Source: Solen grandis (taxonomy: Eukaryota > Mollusca > Bivalvia > Adapedonta > Solenidae). Taken from it: a DNA stretch of 64,000 nucleotides. Numbering within the stretch: the stretch's first letter is position 1; the number at the start of each line of letters is the position of its first letter. The notes beneath the pieces are model-generated. The model worked only from the letters and a program-made list of their open reading frames with translations, was not told where the DNA came from and did no database searches. A program made the position numbers and the translations under genes. Shown in pieces: positions 11,659-22,512 of the stretch. The stretch covers positions 39,366,766 through 39,430,765 of the forward strand of contig CM037785.1 in NCBI GenBank assembly GCA_021229015.1, in the 5' to 3' direction.

Positions 11659-12378
11659 ATGATGGGGTGTGTCTCATTGTTACACAGGAGGAAATTATAC
11701 TCTACTGTGTGTGTGTGTGAATGGAAAAAAAAAAACACTTGGTTTGGCACACTTTTAGCTTAATAATGTCTACACATTTATTTCAATTTAGTTTTAGCTA
11801 AGTTTGTGCTTGTGACATATCTGTATGTATTTGATAATGACTTTGGATGTTATTTATAAAAATATACTTTTTACATAGGATTCATTTAGCATATCTGGGC
11901 TTATACAACATTTTATGAACAGGTGCAATAGGGTATAGGAGCGTCTTTGCTCCAGTATCGATGTACAGATTTATTAGCCTGAGAAAATGCAAAAGCAGAG
12001 AAAATGTATATTGTCATATCAGTCACAGAAGAATTCACACCCCATTTCAGCCCATACATTGCTTCAAAGCGACATTCTGCTGATTGCTGGTGGGAGAAGA
12101 TCCTGAGTCACCCATGCATTTTTTTTATTGACATACTGAGTTTCAGCTTTATTTTGTCAATCTGAACTAGGGTGTTCCATGTTTCTCATTGTAGTTATTC
12201 AAAATCTTTCACCCCTGATTTAAGTTCAAACACAGTCTAGTTGCTTGTAGATAATTGTTTCTATAACCAGTTCATCTAGGACCATTATTATGGTTACAAT
12301 TTACAGCCAAATTTGTTATGATTGCATATACATTAAGGTAATTGCATATACATTAAGGTATGTGGTTTATATTTGCAG
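11659..12378. other. non-coding, probable intron upstream of PPxY gene exon
   Basis: AT-rich sequence. A short duplicated stretch (AATTGCATATACATTAAGGT twice) precedes the acceptor ATTTGCAG. No exon for an extracellular domain is seen. Confidence 0.4.
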
Positions 12379-12537
12379 GCCTTGGGGTGCTGCTAGTGGT
12401 GGTAGTGGGAGTTGGCTGGAAGTGTACGCCCAGGGGTCATGAACCTTTACACGCTCTCCTTAACCTGGGTGAATTTCGAAATCGACGTGGGCGCCGCCGC
12501 AGAAGTCACCACCGCCGAGATGGGCGCTGGTATGGAG
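12379..12537 (+). CDS. single-pass membrane protein with PPxY tail, penultimate exon (TM and basic juxtamembrane)
   Basis: The exon follows acceptor ATTTGCAG and ends before donor GTAGGG. Read in the only frame that splices in phase to the next exon, it starts with a hydrophobic run, GLGVLLVVVVGVGW, probably the second half of a transmembrane helix. Next come KCTPRGHEPLHALLNLGEF and a strongly basic stretch, RNRRGRRRRSHHRR, typical of the cytoplasmic side of a type I protein. It enters and leaves in phase 1. Earlier exons (signal peptide, ectodomain) are not recognised in the window. The layout of TM, basic segment and PPxY tail resembles LDL-receptor class A proteins such as LDLRAD3 or LRP12, but no ectodomain is visible to prove this. 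Confidence 0.7.
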
Positions 12538-12858
12538 GTAGGGGTAATAAAATCCACATTTTCTTTCATCTGCATTCAAAGTTTCAACTTTTTGCATTTT
12601 ACATCAAATACCAAACAAGTTCTCACAACTGATATAAATCACTCTCAATGACTCTGCTCAGATGACTGTATATGTGGTCATTATTGTGGGAAGAAATCAG
12701 AGTACCCAGAGAAAGCTATGTTCTTCTGTACCCTCTCATGTTTGTAACCTAGAATCAAACTGGGTATGTATTGATGAGAGACAAGTAGCACACTTTTCGT
12801 TATTTGTTTTAAGTCTGGATTTAGGCCATAGATAAAGTCTTTCTTTTGGGCAACCATG

Positions 12859-12861
<3 letters not shown>

Positions 12862-12890
<29 letters not shown>
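12862..12890. repeat. (AT)n microsatellite
   Basis: An uninterrupted AT dinucleotide run of about 29 bases within the intron. Confidence 0.95.
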
Positions 12891-12897
<7 letters not shown>

Positions 12898-13450
12898 GTA
12901 GTAATTTAAAGTATGGTCTCATTTTTAAAAGGGAGGTACTAGGTCATTAGAAGTGGGAGTTTTAGTGTATTTAATGGCTTAAATCAAGGAATCTATCATG
13001 AATTATTTGAAAACTTCTGATAGTCACATGAATTTGCTGGTTTGAATTATAGGGTCAGGTTGTTCTATATTCAGAAAATATTTTTCAAGGCTAAATAATG
13101 AAAAACAAATAAGGTTTTATCTGTCTGAAATAATATAGAAATATTTGAGTACAGTATTAAAGTAAAAAGGCATTTAGCACACCAGGAAATTGTTACAAAC
13201 TAAAAATGTATATATTGTTAATGAATCATTGCAATTTATTTTAGAATGCATGGTTTTAATCTTAATCTCTAGAACCAGTCATAATTTTATTCACCTGAAA
13301 TTGGGATAATTTTTCTGTTCAGTGACAGGTGAATTAATTATGTGTGTTGTTGTTTTTTCACTCATTTAGACTGAAATAACAAGTAAGGCAATGATTGTAA
13401 GATTCATACTACGAGAAAAAAAAAGAAAGGAAAATCAAGAGAGAGAGAGA

Positions 13451-13703
13451 TGACTTGACTTGACTATTTGAGTTTACTGTCGCTTTGACAGTATTTCAGT
13501 CATGTAGTGACGTCCAGCTAATTACAGGTGGAGGAAGATCCCAAATGCATGGAGGCATCTAGGTAGATCTACCGACCTGCCGCAAGCCATCTGGAAGGTT
13601 TCCTCACATGAAAATCCAAATGACTCTGCCGGGATTCGAACCCACACAGTGAGGGGCTGAGTGAGTGTTTAAATCAGCGACTTTACCCTCTCACGGAGGC
13701 CCC
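13451..13703 (-). mobile_element. tRNA-derived SINE (family 2), minus strand, in intron
   Basis: This is the reverse complement of the SINE at 26951-27211. It has a GGGGCCTCCGTGAGAGGGTA-like head (right end here), a B box GGGTTCGAATCCC read on the minus strand around 13630-13643, and an AAGTCAAGTCAAGTCA tail at its left end. AGAGAGAGAT-type repeats flank both sides as a likely target duplication. Confidence 0.88.
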
Positions 13704-13850
13704 AGAGAGAGATAAAGAAGAGAGAGAACAGAAAGAGATATTAGAGATTTTAATTTGTTAAAAAGATGTGTGTGATAGAGAAGGTAATCAAACATTAAAG
13801 CATTTTATTTTCCTGACCCTATTTCACAGCTATGTGTATGTTATTCACAG

Positions 13851-14494
13851 GGGTGATGTACCCAGAGTTCCAGTATCGGCGTCCCCCACCCTCATACAAT
13901 GCCTCCATGCAGGAGTACCAGAGCCAAATGATAGCTGCGCAGCAGACGCCAACAACCCCTGACCTGTATGACCCCAACAACCTACCAGATGAAGACTACA
14001 GCCTTCCTAGCTCTCCTCCTCCCTCCTACAGATCAAGAGCAAGCACTGTTAGAGCTGGCATACAAATTACCTTCCCTCCCAACCAGGGGGGAGATTTCCC
14101 TGATTCTCGGCCGCCCACATACCGGTCACACCCAAGCAATACTTTACAAGGACATGGCCGAACACGGCCATCTTTGTCACGCGATGATGAGGAATATGAT
14201 GATGCTACGCCAGCTCCAGCCGATGTTGCCTTCACAGGATCTGCTGTTATAGTGGACACAAATGCTAGCCAGAATTCTACCAGTATTCAGATAGACCCAT
14301 CCGTAGTTTCAAATCAAAATGTGACAGTATCTGTGACAACTGTATCTGTGACATCTCAGCCTGTGCAGGTAGCACAGTTAGCTCCCCTTGCAAATCTTCC
14401 ATCTGGAGGTGCTGAGCAAGCAGCTGCTGGAGAGGGGGAGGTGGACCCAGTGGGTGATGATGTTGAGGAAGACAACGTTCAGACAGCACTGTAA
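13851..14494 (+). CDS. PPxY-rich cytoplasmic tail, last coding exon
   Basis: The acceptor TTATTCACAG is followed by a 644-bp exon that completes a split Gly codon and encodes about 214 residues to TAA at 14492-14494. The tail carries three WW-domain ligand motifs: PPPSY (13883-13897), PPPSY (14015-14029) and PPTY (14111-14122). Each of the last two is followed by YRS. An acidic patch DDEEYDD follows, then a Ser/Thr/Val-rich segment and an acidic end (EVDPVGDDVEEDN) before QTAL. PPxY motifs recruit NEDD4-family ubiquitin ligases, so a membrane adaptor or receptor subject to ubiquitin-controlled turnover is likely. The spacing of repeated PPxY and YRSRAS recalls LDLRAD3, but this is only suggestive. 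The frame is clean. Confidence 0.82.
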
Positions 14495-17400
14495 CTATGT
14501 GATACTAGTTGTATTCAAAGCACTATTCACTTGTTTATACGAGCAACTCTAGTTTTAATGGGGCAATTTTTGTTTTGATAACCCTCTTTTATTAATTGCT
14601 TATATGGAGCAATATCTTAAATATTTCCTGATGAAATATGTTTTTAAATCATTCCATTCATTTTTTTATAAGCAGTTAATTTGATTGTAATGTCCATTTT
14701 CATTTTTTAATTTATTTTAGCAATTCATATTTTAGCAGAGGTTCAGTGCAGGAACTTTTAACTTAACCCTAATGACATTTTATAAACTGTTGTGTAGGGA
14801 TCATGTTCCTACACTTGATTTTATCTATAAAAAGACCATGGACACTGATATTTATAGATCAGATGTGCCTCATCTCTCTTTAACATCTCCTAACCTCAAT
14901 CTCACTTTTTCTGTTTTATATTTACTATACCTGTCACTAATTATTTTAAAGTGCCTACAATATGGATAATTTTATTCATTCACATCATGGATCTGATATT
15001 GAATCTGCATGTTCATATAGTGTTCATAATGTAAATATCAATAATTCATCTGAAAACAAGTTGTGATATTTGGTTCACACAAAAAAACAATGCAAAATAT
15101 CTAGATAATATTTTTAGATACATGTTTTTTTGTCTTTTTATCATATAAACTAGTATGGTGTTAAATGTAAAAATGTGTTAAAAAGAGCTTAAACTAGTTG
15201 TGGATTAGATTATATAGCCTTTTTAATGCTATTATGACATGGTTCAAATAATGAACTCCATATCTTTTATTTGTAAATTGTTGGGTGTTATGACATTATC
15301 ATTTAATTAAAGGGAAGTTATTTTGTCTTATATATCAGAGGCATAAACTTGGCAGTTGTCTCCCTTCTTCAAAAAAAATATGTTAAACTCCAACTTACAC
15401 ATGTATGTTTACCATCTTTACTACTGTAATTTCTAACAAAGAGTTTTTATTATCCATGAAATACTTTCTCATTTAAAGAGTTTATTTTTTTGTTGCAAAA
15501 ACAAAAGGCTCAAAATGTTTGAGATCAGACCATGTGTGTATTACATGTATTAAAACAAAACTTGGATAGGAATAGAGAAGAAGCAAGGGATTTCCTAGGA
15601 ATCACTATGCTTATTTTACTGAAAGTAAACTGTTATTTTCTTCAGCTTGTCAAGTCAAAGGCCTATCAAGTATATGCAATAACTTAATATTTGTATCATG
15701 TGTACTGCCATGCAGGTTGATCTTCCTCAGCTGTCATGCCAATCAATTCCTGTTTGTCTATTTCTGCAAGCCATATATGGCCTCAATAAAGCATATTTCT
15801 AGCATACACTGGCCTAAAGCAAAACAAACAACAAATGATATGGGGCTATTTATAGCAATGTGTATTTATTCTCTTTCTCCTTCATATTGTTTGATGTTTT
15901 CTTTGACGTTGTCACTATATTACTCTGTAAATATTTTTTCAGTAATATGTGCCTTACTTCACTGTTTGTTTCATTAGTGCTTCTGTACTTTGTGGCATAG
16001 GCCTCTGTATCAGTCTGTTTTAACCTATCTATCAACTGAATTAACCCAAGAAGCAACGGAGAGGTTGACCTGGTTTGCTACTGTTTGGCTGAATTAGGAC
16101 TCGCACTGTTCTTTTTATATATATGACTTCATGAATCTGTTAAGAACATAGGTAGGTATTTAACATTTACACCGGCAGTTTTTAAAGAAACTTCCTTTGA
16201 AAAATCAGGAATCACACTAAATTAGAAAAATTGAGGAGTTGGTGAAAACTGTTGTATCTACTTCAGTAGTTACTGTAGTGTTTGTATCCAGCCCTCATAA
16301 TGTATTTCATAAACTTTGGTTATTGTGATTTTATAAAATAATTATAGGCAATATCAATATCTTGGAATATACTGATGTCATATAAGTATATATTTCTATT
16401 GCAAAACATCTGACAGTTGTTTCCTTTTAACTGTTCACCTAGAAAATTTCAGCCTTGTTTCAATTCTTTATTTTATTCTTTTAACAACTAATTTTACTTG
16501 TTAACTGATGATTTTAACTGCTGTTGTTTTTATTTCGGTAGAGACAATTAATCCAACATTTTATAAAACAAAAATGATGGAACGTATTTGACTTCAAGTA
16601 TTACTTAGCATTAAGTATTGTGGGTGGAAATTGAGCCTGGAAAAAAAAATCTTTAAGTTAAATCATGCTTACATGATGTAAAATGGTGTCTCTAAGTTGT
16701 AAAGATTTAAATTGAATGTAATAGTTTCTCATACCATAACCTATCAATTTTTAAAAACATATGGAACCATTTCCTTAAGTTAGACATTTTTTGTGAACCA
16801 CTCTATCTGTTAAAGCCTGTGTATAGAACATCATTCTGTTAAAATTACATTCCAAAACTTTGTCATTCACAGTTGTTATCTCACTTGTCATGTACCATGT
16901 CATTACATTTATTACATTATTTAAAATGGAATAAATTGTAATGAACATCAACTTTTCCTAGATATTATAGTCACATTGTATAGCATATAAAATGTTTTCT
17001 TTAGGCACTTTTAACATTCTTTTTGTCAAAATTAGAAATATATCATACATTAATGTAATCATTGATAAAACTTTAGGTTTTGCTTCATGACTTGTGTCGC
17101 TCAATGCATTATTTTCTGCAGACTATATAGCAGAGATGCATCATAAATTCACTGTATGTAAACCAAAACTTTTTGCTCCATGACACTTTGTCATATCATT
17201 CTATACTTTATTTACAAAAGAATGTTTCATAAGTTCATAAACTCTTTTTAACTGTACATAAAAAGCTGTCCAATTAGTATATACCGGTAATGGAGAATTG
17301 CATATACAGCTTTCTTCAAGTGTTTAAAAGATAGTTCTATTAGTTCATGAAAATCTTTCTATAAATTCATAAAATCTTTCCATCAGTTCATGAAAAGCTT

Positions 17401-18036
17401 TCTGTAAAATCATAAAATCTTTCCATTCATGAAAACATTCTATAAATTCACACAAAATCTTTTCATTAGTTCATGAAAAGCTTCTTATAAATTGATAAAA
17501 TCTTTCCATCAGTTCATGAGGAGCTTTTAATAAATTCATAAAAATTTCCATTAGTTCATGAAAAAATTTCTATAAATACATAACAGCATTCAATAAGTAC
17601 ATATAGCACATTCCACTCTCCTATACCACAACTGTACACCGTTTCCAAGTCTTTACAAACTTCTTTTATAATATCTACAGATAGGTCTATTGTAATTGTG
17701 CAATTAATATAATTCAAAGCATTTTTATTACTTAATATGTTTCTGAAGAAAAATATCTGTTATAAGAGGATACATGTTTTATAGAATATGTAGAATGTAG
17801 AATATTTGTAAGTGAAAGTGAGAGCATTGTCCCAATATATGAGGTCATAAACATGATATGATGTCATAACAAGTGATGTAGATCTAGTGATGTTTCGGAT
17901 GTAGGCAGCCTAGTAATGGATGGTACAGCTGGTTTTGTTTCACTTGTCAGTGCCTTTCCTCTTAACACTTGTACATATGTCGGTACATTCCAGGTCATAA
18001 GTATTTATTTTGTATGTTTTAAATAAAACAAAAAAA
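14495..18036 (+). other. probable long 3' UTR of the PPxY gene
   Basis: AT-rich sequence follows the stop codon, free of transposons, unlike the flanking regions. AATAAA signals occur near 15786 and 16931. A strong candidate at 18022-18027 is followed by an A-run. Pumilio-type TGTAAATA/TGTACATA sites are seen near 15030, 15928 and 17970. A degenerate tandem repeat occupies 17330-17590. The extent is inferred from the lack of repeats and the final polyadenylation signal. Confidence 0.5.
17330..17590. repeat. degenerate tandem repeat, about 50-60-bp unit
   Basis: At least four imperfect copies of a unit built from TTAGTTCATGAAAAGCTT, CTATAAATTCATAAAATC and TTTCCATCAGTTCATG. It lies inside the candidate 3' UTR and would give the transcript a repeated, weakly self-complementary segment. 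Confidence 0.75.
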
Positions 18037-19199
18037 AAACAAACCATAATAGACATGATATTCTTGCATTCTTTTCCTTTGAGTCCATATATGATATCCT
18101 CTATGGTGTATTTTCAGCTCACCTGAGTACAATATGCTTCAAAATGGAGCTTTTTACTTCATTTGGCCATACTGATCATTCAGTTGTTTTTACCAAAATT
18201 TGATTCTTTACAAAATTAAACCAGGCTGAAATATTATTATAATATTCAATGGAGATAATCCGAATAAATGCACAGGTCGTTAACCTTGACAGGATGTTGG
18301 TTCTAATCCTAATGCTAGGACTCTATATTTTAATGTGTGCGCAATTAGGTGACAATGTCTTGTGCTGGAAACTTACAGCTTGAAACATACAAGAAATACC
18401 TTAGTATATGTTATTTAACTCGGGCCAATGATTTCATATATAAAATGAAACAATGTATACAAATGAAACTGAAAATTAACTTCTCATCTTGGGAACCAGA
18501 ACAACAAACAGTCCTTACTACTTTGATCCCAAGCCAGTGATATGACCAGTTAATACCTCAGCCCATAAACCATAAGTCAAACAAGTGAAACTTTCCGAAG
18601 TTTCAACTACTTTGTCTAAAGACAGCTAGTCCCAGACCTAGTTATGAAACCTTAAATGAGCTACACCTCAGCTGGCCAAAACCTATATTATCTATGCCTT
18701 AACTTCTATAAGACCTACAAGATAAATCGTTGGTCTAAAATATGGCTGCCAAACAGTCGCCCTCCTATCTTTCATGCCAATGAAAGGCAATGCTTCAGAG
18801 ACACTACTTTAATAGTACCCAAAACGCAATGTTCTGGTATAAAGTGGAAATTGAAGGACCGTCGCTTTTCATCCAATATAATATACACCACCTGGCGTTC
18901 ATTCAGTATGCCAAACCATATGCAACCATATGCTTAAAGTCTGCTTTGAAACTGTCTCTGTGTCATAAACCACGATATTCACGTATACCTATGTACAGCA
19001 TAAAGTGCACATGATTCGAATGGTTTAAGCAAACTCCATAGCTGACTAAGCGACCGTTTGCATACAGTTTGTCATACTGAACGCACGCTTGGTGAACCCC
19101 TCCAAACGCAATGCTCTAAGTTCAGTTACCAGGTAATATTTACTGAAATGCAACTATCATAAAAACCCAAAACAGGTATAACAACTCTGCCGATCAAAT
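18037..19199. other. intergenic, nothing recognised
   Basis: A CTCACCTGAGTACAA fragment at about 18118 is the start of a dispersed bivalve repeat. Short open frames around 18349-19014 overlap in several frames and resemble no family, so I do not call them. Confidence 0.4.
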
Positions 19200-19980
19200 T
19201 CAATGACCCTGTATTCATGGAAGACTTCAGTCTTTATTCAGAACATATATGACATTGAAAAGGGGAATAATTCCATTAAAATCCATGCTAGAGTTATGGG
19301 TCTTAGTGAGTTACAATTATGACCCTTGATACATTTGTAAAGTTTCAAGTGAATACCTTTGGTGGTTGTGGAGACAGAATTTGCACGCATATAATCTTAA
19401 TCAGGAATTTCTAAGTTCACAAAGGAGAATAATTCAGAAAAAATCCATGCTAGAGTTATGGGTCTTGGTGAGTGGTGTATAATTATGACCCTTAAAGACA
19501 TCTGTGAAGTTTAAGGTGAATACCTTAGGTGGTTGTGGAGACTGAATTTTCACCCTAAATCTTGGCTAGGAAATTTCAAAGTTCACATAGGGGAATCATT
19601 CCATTAAAATCCATGCTACAGTTATGTGTCTTGGTCAGTGAGCTACAATTATGACCCCAAATACATCTGTAAAGTTTCAAGTGAATACATTTGGTGGTTG
19701 TGGAGATTGAATTTGCACCTATAACCTTAACCAGGAATTTCTAAGTTCACAAAGGGGAATAATTCAGTAAAAGTCCATGCTAGAGTTATGGCTTTTGGTA
19801 AGGGGTGAATGAATATGACCCTGAAGACGTGTGAAGTTTCAAGTGAATACCTTGGTGGTTGTGGAGATTGAATTTGCACAATTGACAAATAGTAAAGAAG
19901 TTATGTTCGGACGACTGACTATGGGCAATGGATGCCAGTCAGAATAGCTCACCTTTGAGCTTGTGCTCAGGTGAGCAAGT
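19200..19980. repeat. bivalve dispersed repeat, about four tandem units of roughly 180 bp
   Basis: The unit recurs with AAGTTCACANAGGGGAATAA, AATCCATGCTAGAGTTATGG, TATGACCC, GTGAATACCTTNGGTGGTTG and TGGAGANTGAATTTGCAC. It ends at a GCTCACCTTTGAGCTTGTGC TCAGGTGAGC hairpin near 19950-19976, which is the typical terminus of these bivalve repeats in inverse orientation. Confidence 0.75.
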
Positions 19981-20900
19981 GAGTCCAAAAAACTTAACCA
20001 AGATTCTAAGTCGAAAAAGGTGTTTATTTTGGTCAAAATCCATGACAGAGTTATCCCCTCTTGCTTACAGGTTGGGGTGGTGGTCATATACAGTATTCCA
20101 AGTATCAAAACAATACCTTAAGGGGTTCAGTTAAAAAGTGAGGTGGTACAATGAAATTGACCAAGATTCTAAGTCGAACAAGAGCGCTGATTATTGCAAA
20201 ATATGCCCGTCCTGCCATCAACTTAAGTGTCATAACTCTAAATGGAATATTCAGACAGGTTTTCAAATTTGATTGAAATACTGTGCCAGTACACATTGTC
20301 ACAAATTTTGGTAAAGATTGGTTTACGTTTGTCAGTGTTAGAAAGCAGACACTGTAAATTTTGCAATTTTTCATTAATTAAAGGGCCATAATTCTACAGT
20401 GTTCATGATATTTTGGTTGGTTACCAAACCAAATTGTGCACATTCAAATTGTGACCCAGTTTTGACAAGATCAGTTCATGTTTGTTTGAGTAAAAAAGTG
20501 ATTTACCATATTTCATCAATTAAAGGGCCATAATTCCAGAGAGTCTGGAACAATATGGCTGGTAATAAAAAAAGAACCAAGACAAGAGTGCCCATATACA
20601 TCATGGCCAAGTTTAGTAAGGATCAGTTTACAAGCTTTCAAGATAGAGAGGGGACACTTAATTTGACCATTTTTCATCATTTCAAGGGCCATAACTCTGG
20701 AGTGTCTGAGGCAATGTGGCTGGTTACTGAAAGGAATTGAGATAATGTGCCCATATACATTGTGGCTAAGTATGTTTAAGATCAGTTCCCGTTTGTTTGA
20801 GTTAGAGAGCGGAGACTGATAATATAACAATTTTTCATGAATTCAATGGCCTGGCCATAACTCTAGAGTGTCTGGGGCTAAGTGTGCTCATATATATAGT
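19981..20900. repeat. bivalve dispersed repeat with GGGCCATAA units
   Basis: About four imperfect copies of a roughly 180-bp unit. Diagnostic pieces are AAGGGCCATAATTC, GAGTGTCTGNGGCAATNTGG, GTGCCCATATACATNGTGGC and AAGATCAGTTCCNGTTTG. Such units are spread through bivalve genomes and are not coding. Confidence 0.75.
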
Positions 20901-21771
20901 GACCTGCAATCATGAGGCATATTGTTTTTGCCCTGTCTGTTTGTTTGGCCGTAACTTGAAAACTATAAGGTATTGACTTGAACTTCATACATATATAGAT
21001 AACTCTACTTGGCCCAATTTTTGTTAGGTATTGACTTGAAATAGATGCTGAGGTTGGGAAGAACCGTAATTCTATCTGGACCATTTTTTTTATCTCTCTT
21101 TATTTGATTTTAAAAGAGAATAACTTACATACTATATACTTGAAACTATACAAGGTACTGACTGAAACTTCATATATAAGTAGAAGACAACTAGGAAAAG
21201 TGAAGTGACCAAGGCCCAAAACTCATAATATGATGGCAAGTAGTAGCAGTTCAGTAACAAAGAATTATTTCTCTGCCTGGTTAGCTCAACTATTCGAAAA
21301 TGAGAGCTATTGTAGTCGTCGTTGCAGCTCTTTGGTCAAAGTTTAGCATGCAAGTTACTGTCAAGTTTATATTTCAACAATCAATAATGGTAATGGCTTG
21401 AAAATGTATGAATATGTTCAGGGGCATAAGTCAACCAAGGTAAATAATTCTTGACTAAATTAAATATAAATTATGGTCCCTTTTTAGAAAATTTGGTTTA
21501 GTTTTTGATGCAATAGAAAATGTGGTTAAAGTTTCGCATGCATTTTACTATCAAGCTTATATCTCAATAATCATTCATGGTTTTGACTTGAAAGTTAATG
21601 AATATGTTACGGGGCATCAGACAACTAAGGCAGATAATTCTTGACTGTTACTCGTAAACTATACAAGGTATTGATTTGAAATTTTAAATATAAATAGATA
21701 GCAAGTAGCAGAAACACAATGACTAAGAAACAGAACTCTACCTTGTTTTTCTTTACATTATATCCCTTTAT
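20901..21771. repeat. degenerate dispersed repeat, ACTATACAAGGTATTGACTTG units
   Basis: Several diverged copies of TAACTTGAAAACTATAAGGT, TATTGACTTGAAACTTCATA and TATATAGATAGCAAGTAG occur around 20950, 21130-21180 and 21650-21700. Between them are two related blocks with AGTTTAGCATGCAAGTTACT and TCAACAATCAATAATGG. Non-coding. Confidence 0.55.
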
Positions 21772-22512
21772 TAATCCCCCGCCGCGAAGCGGGAGGGGGG
21801 TTATAGGAATGCCCTTCGTCCGTCCATCCGTCCGTCCGTCCGTCAGTCCGTCCGTCCGTCCGTCCGTCCGTCAGTCCGTCAGTGTGTCCGAAACATTTTC
21901 GTGTCCGCTCCATATCTCATGAACGCTTGGACACATTTTCTTCAAACTCGGCTAAAGTGTTAACCTCATTGAGCTGATGTGCAGAAGGCATGAGGCAGTC
22001 ACGCTGGCTCAAGGTCAAGGTCATACTTGAAGGTCAAATGTTATTTTCGTGTCCGCTCCATATCTCATGAATGCTTAGACACATTTTCTTAAAACTCGGC
22101 TAAAATGTTAACCTCATTGAGCTGATGTGCAGAAGGCATGAGGCGGTCACGCTGGCTCAAGGTCAAGGTCATACTTGAAGGTCAAGTGTTATTTTCATGT
22201 CTGCGCCATATCTCATGAACGCTTGGACACATTTTCTTCAAACTCGGCTAAAATGTTAACCTCATTGAGCTGATATGCAGAAGGCATGAGGCGGTCACGC
22301 TGGCTCAAGGTCAAGGTCAAACTTGAAGGTCAAATGTTATTTTCGTGTCCGCTCCATATCTCATGAACGCTTGGACACATTTTCTTCAAACTCGGCTAAA
22401 ATGTTAACCTCATTGAGCTGATATGCAGAAGGCATGAGGTGGTCACGCTGGCTCAAGGTCAAGGTCATATTTGCAGGTCAAATATTATTTTCATGTCCGC
22501 TCCATATCTCAT
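21772..22512 (+). repeat. bivalve repeat: GTCC run plus four 148-bp tandem units
   Basis: It opens with the hairpin CCCCCGCCGCGAAGCGGGAGGGGGG, then a (GTCC)n run at about 21818-21885. Four units follow, spaced 147-148 bp (CTCATGAACGCTTGG at 21917, 22064, 22212 and 22360). Each has AACTCGGCTAAAATGTTAAC, GAGCTGATGTGCAGAAGGCA and GGCTCAAGGTCAAGGTCATA. The fifth unit breaks off at about 22512. Confidence 0.88.

Noticed and set aside
18349..19014. Cluster of short open frames
   Set aside because: They overlap in different frames and show no domain, splice signals or repeated motif.
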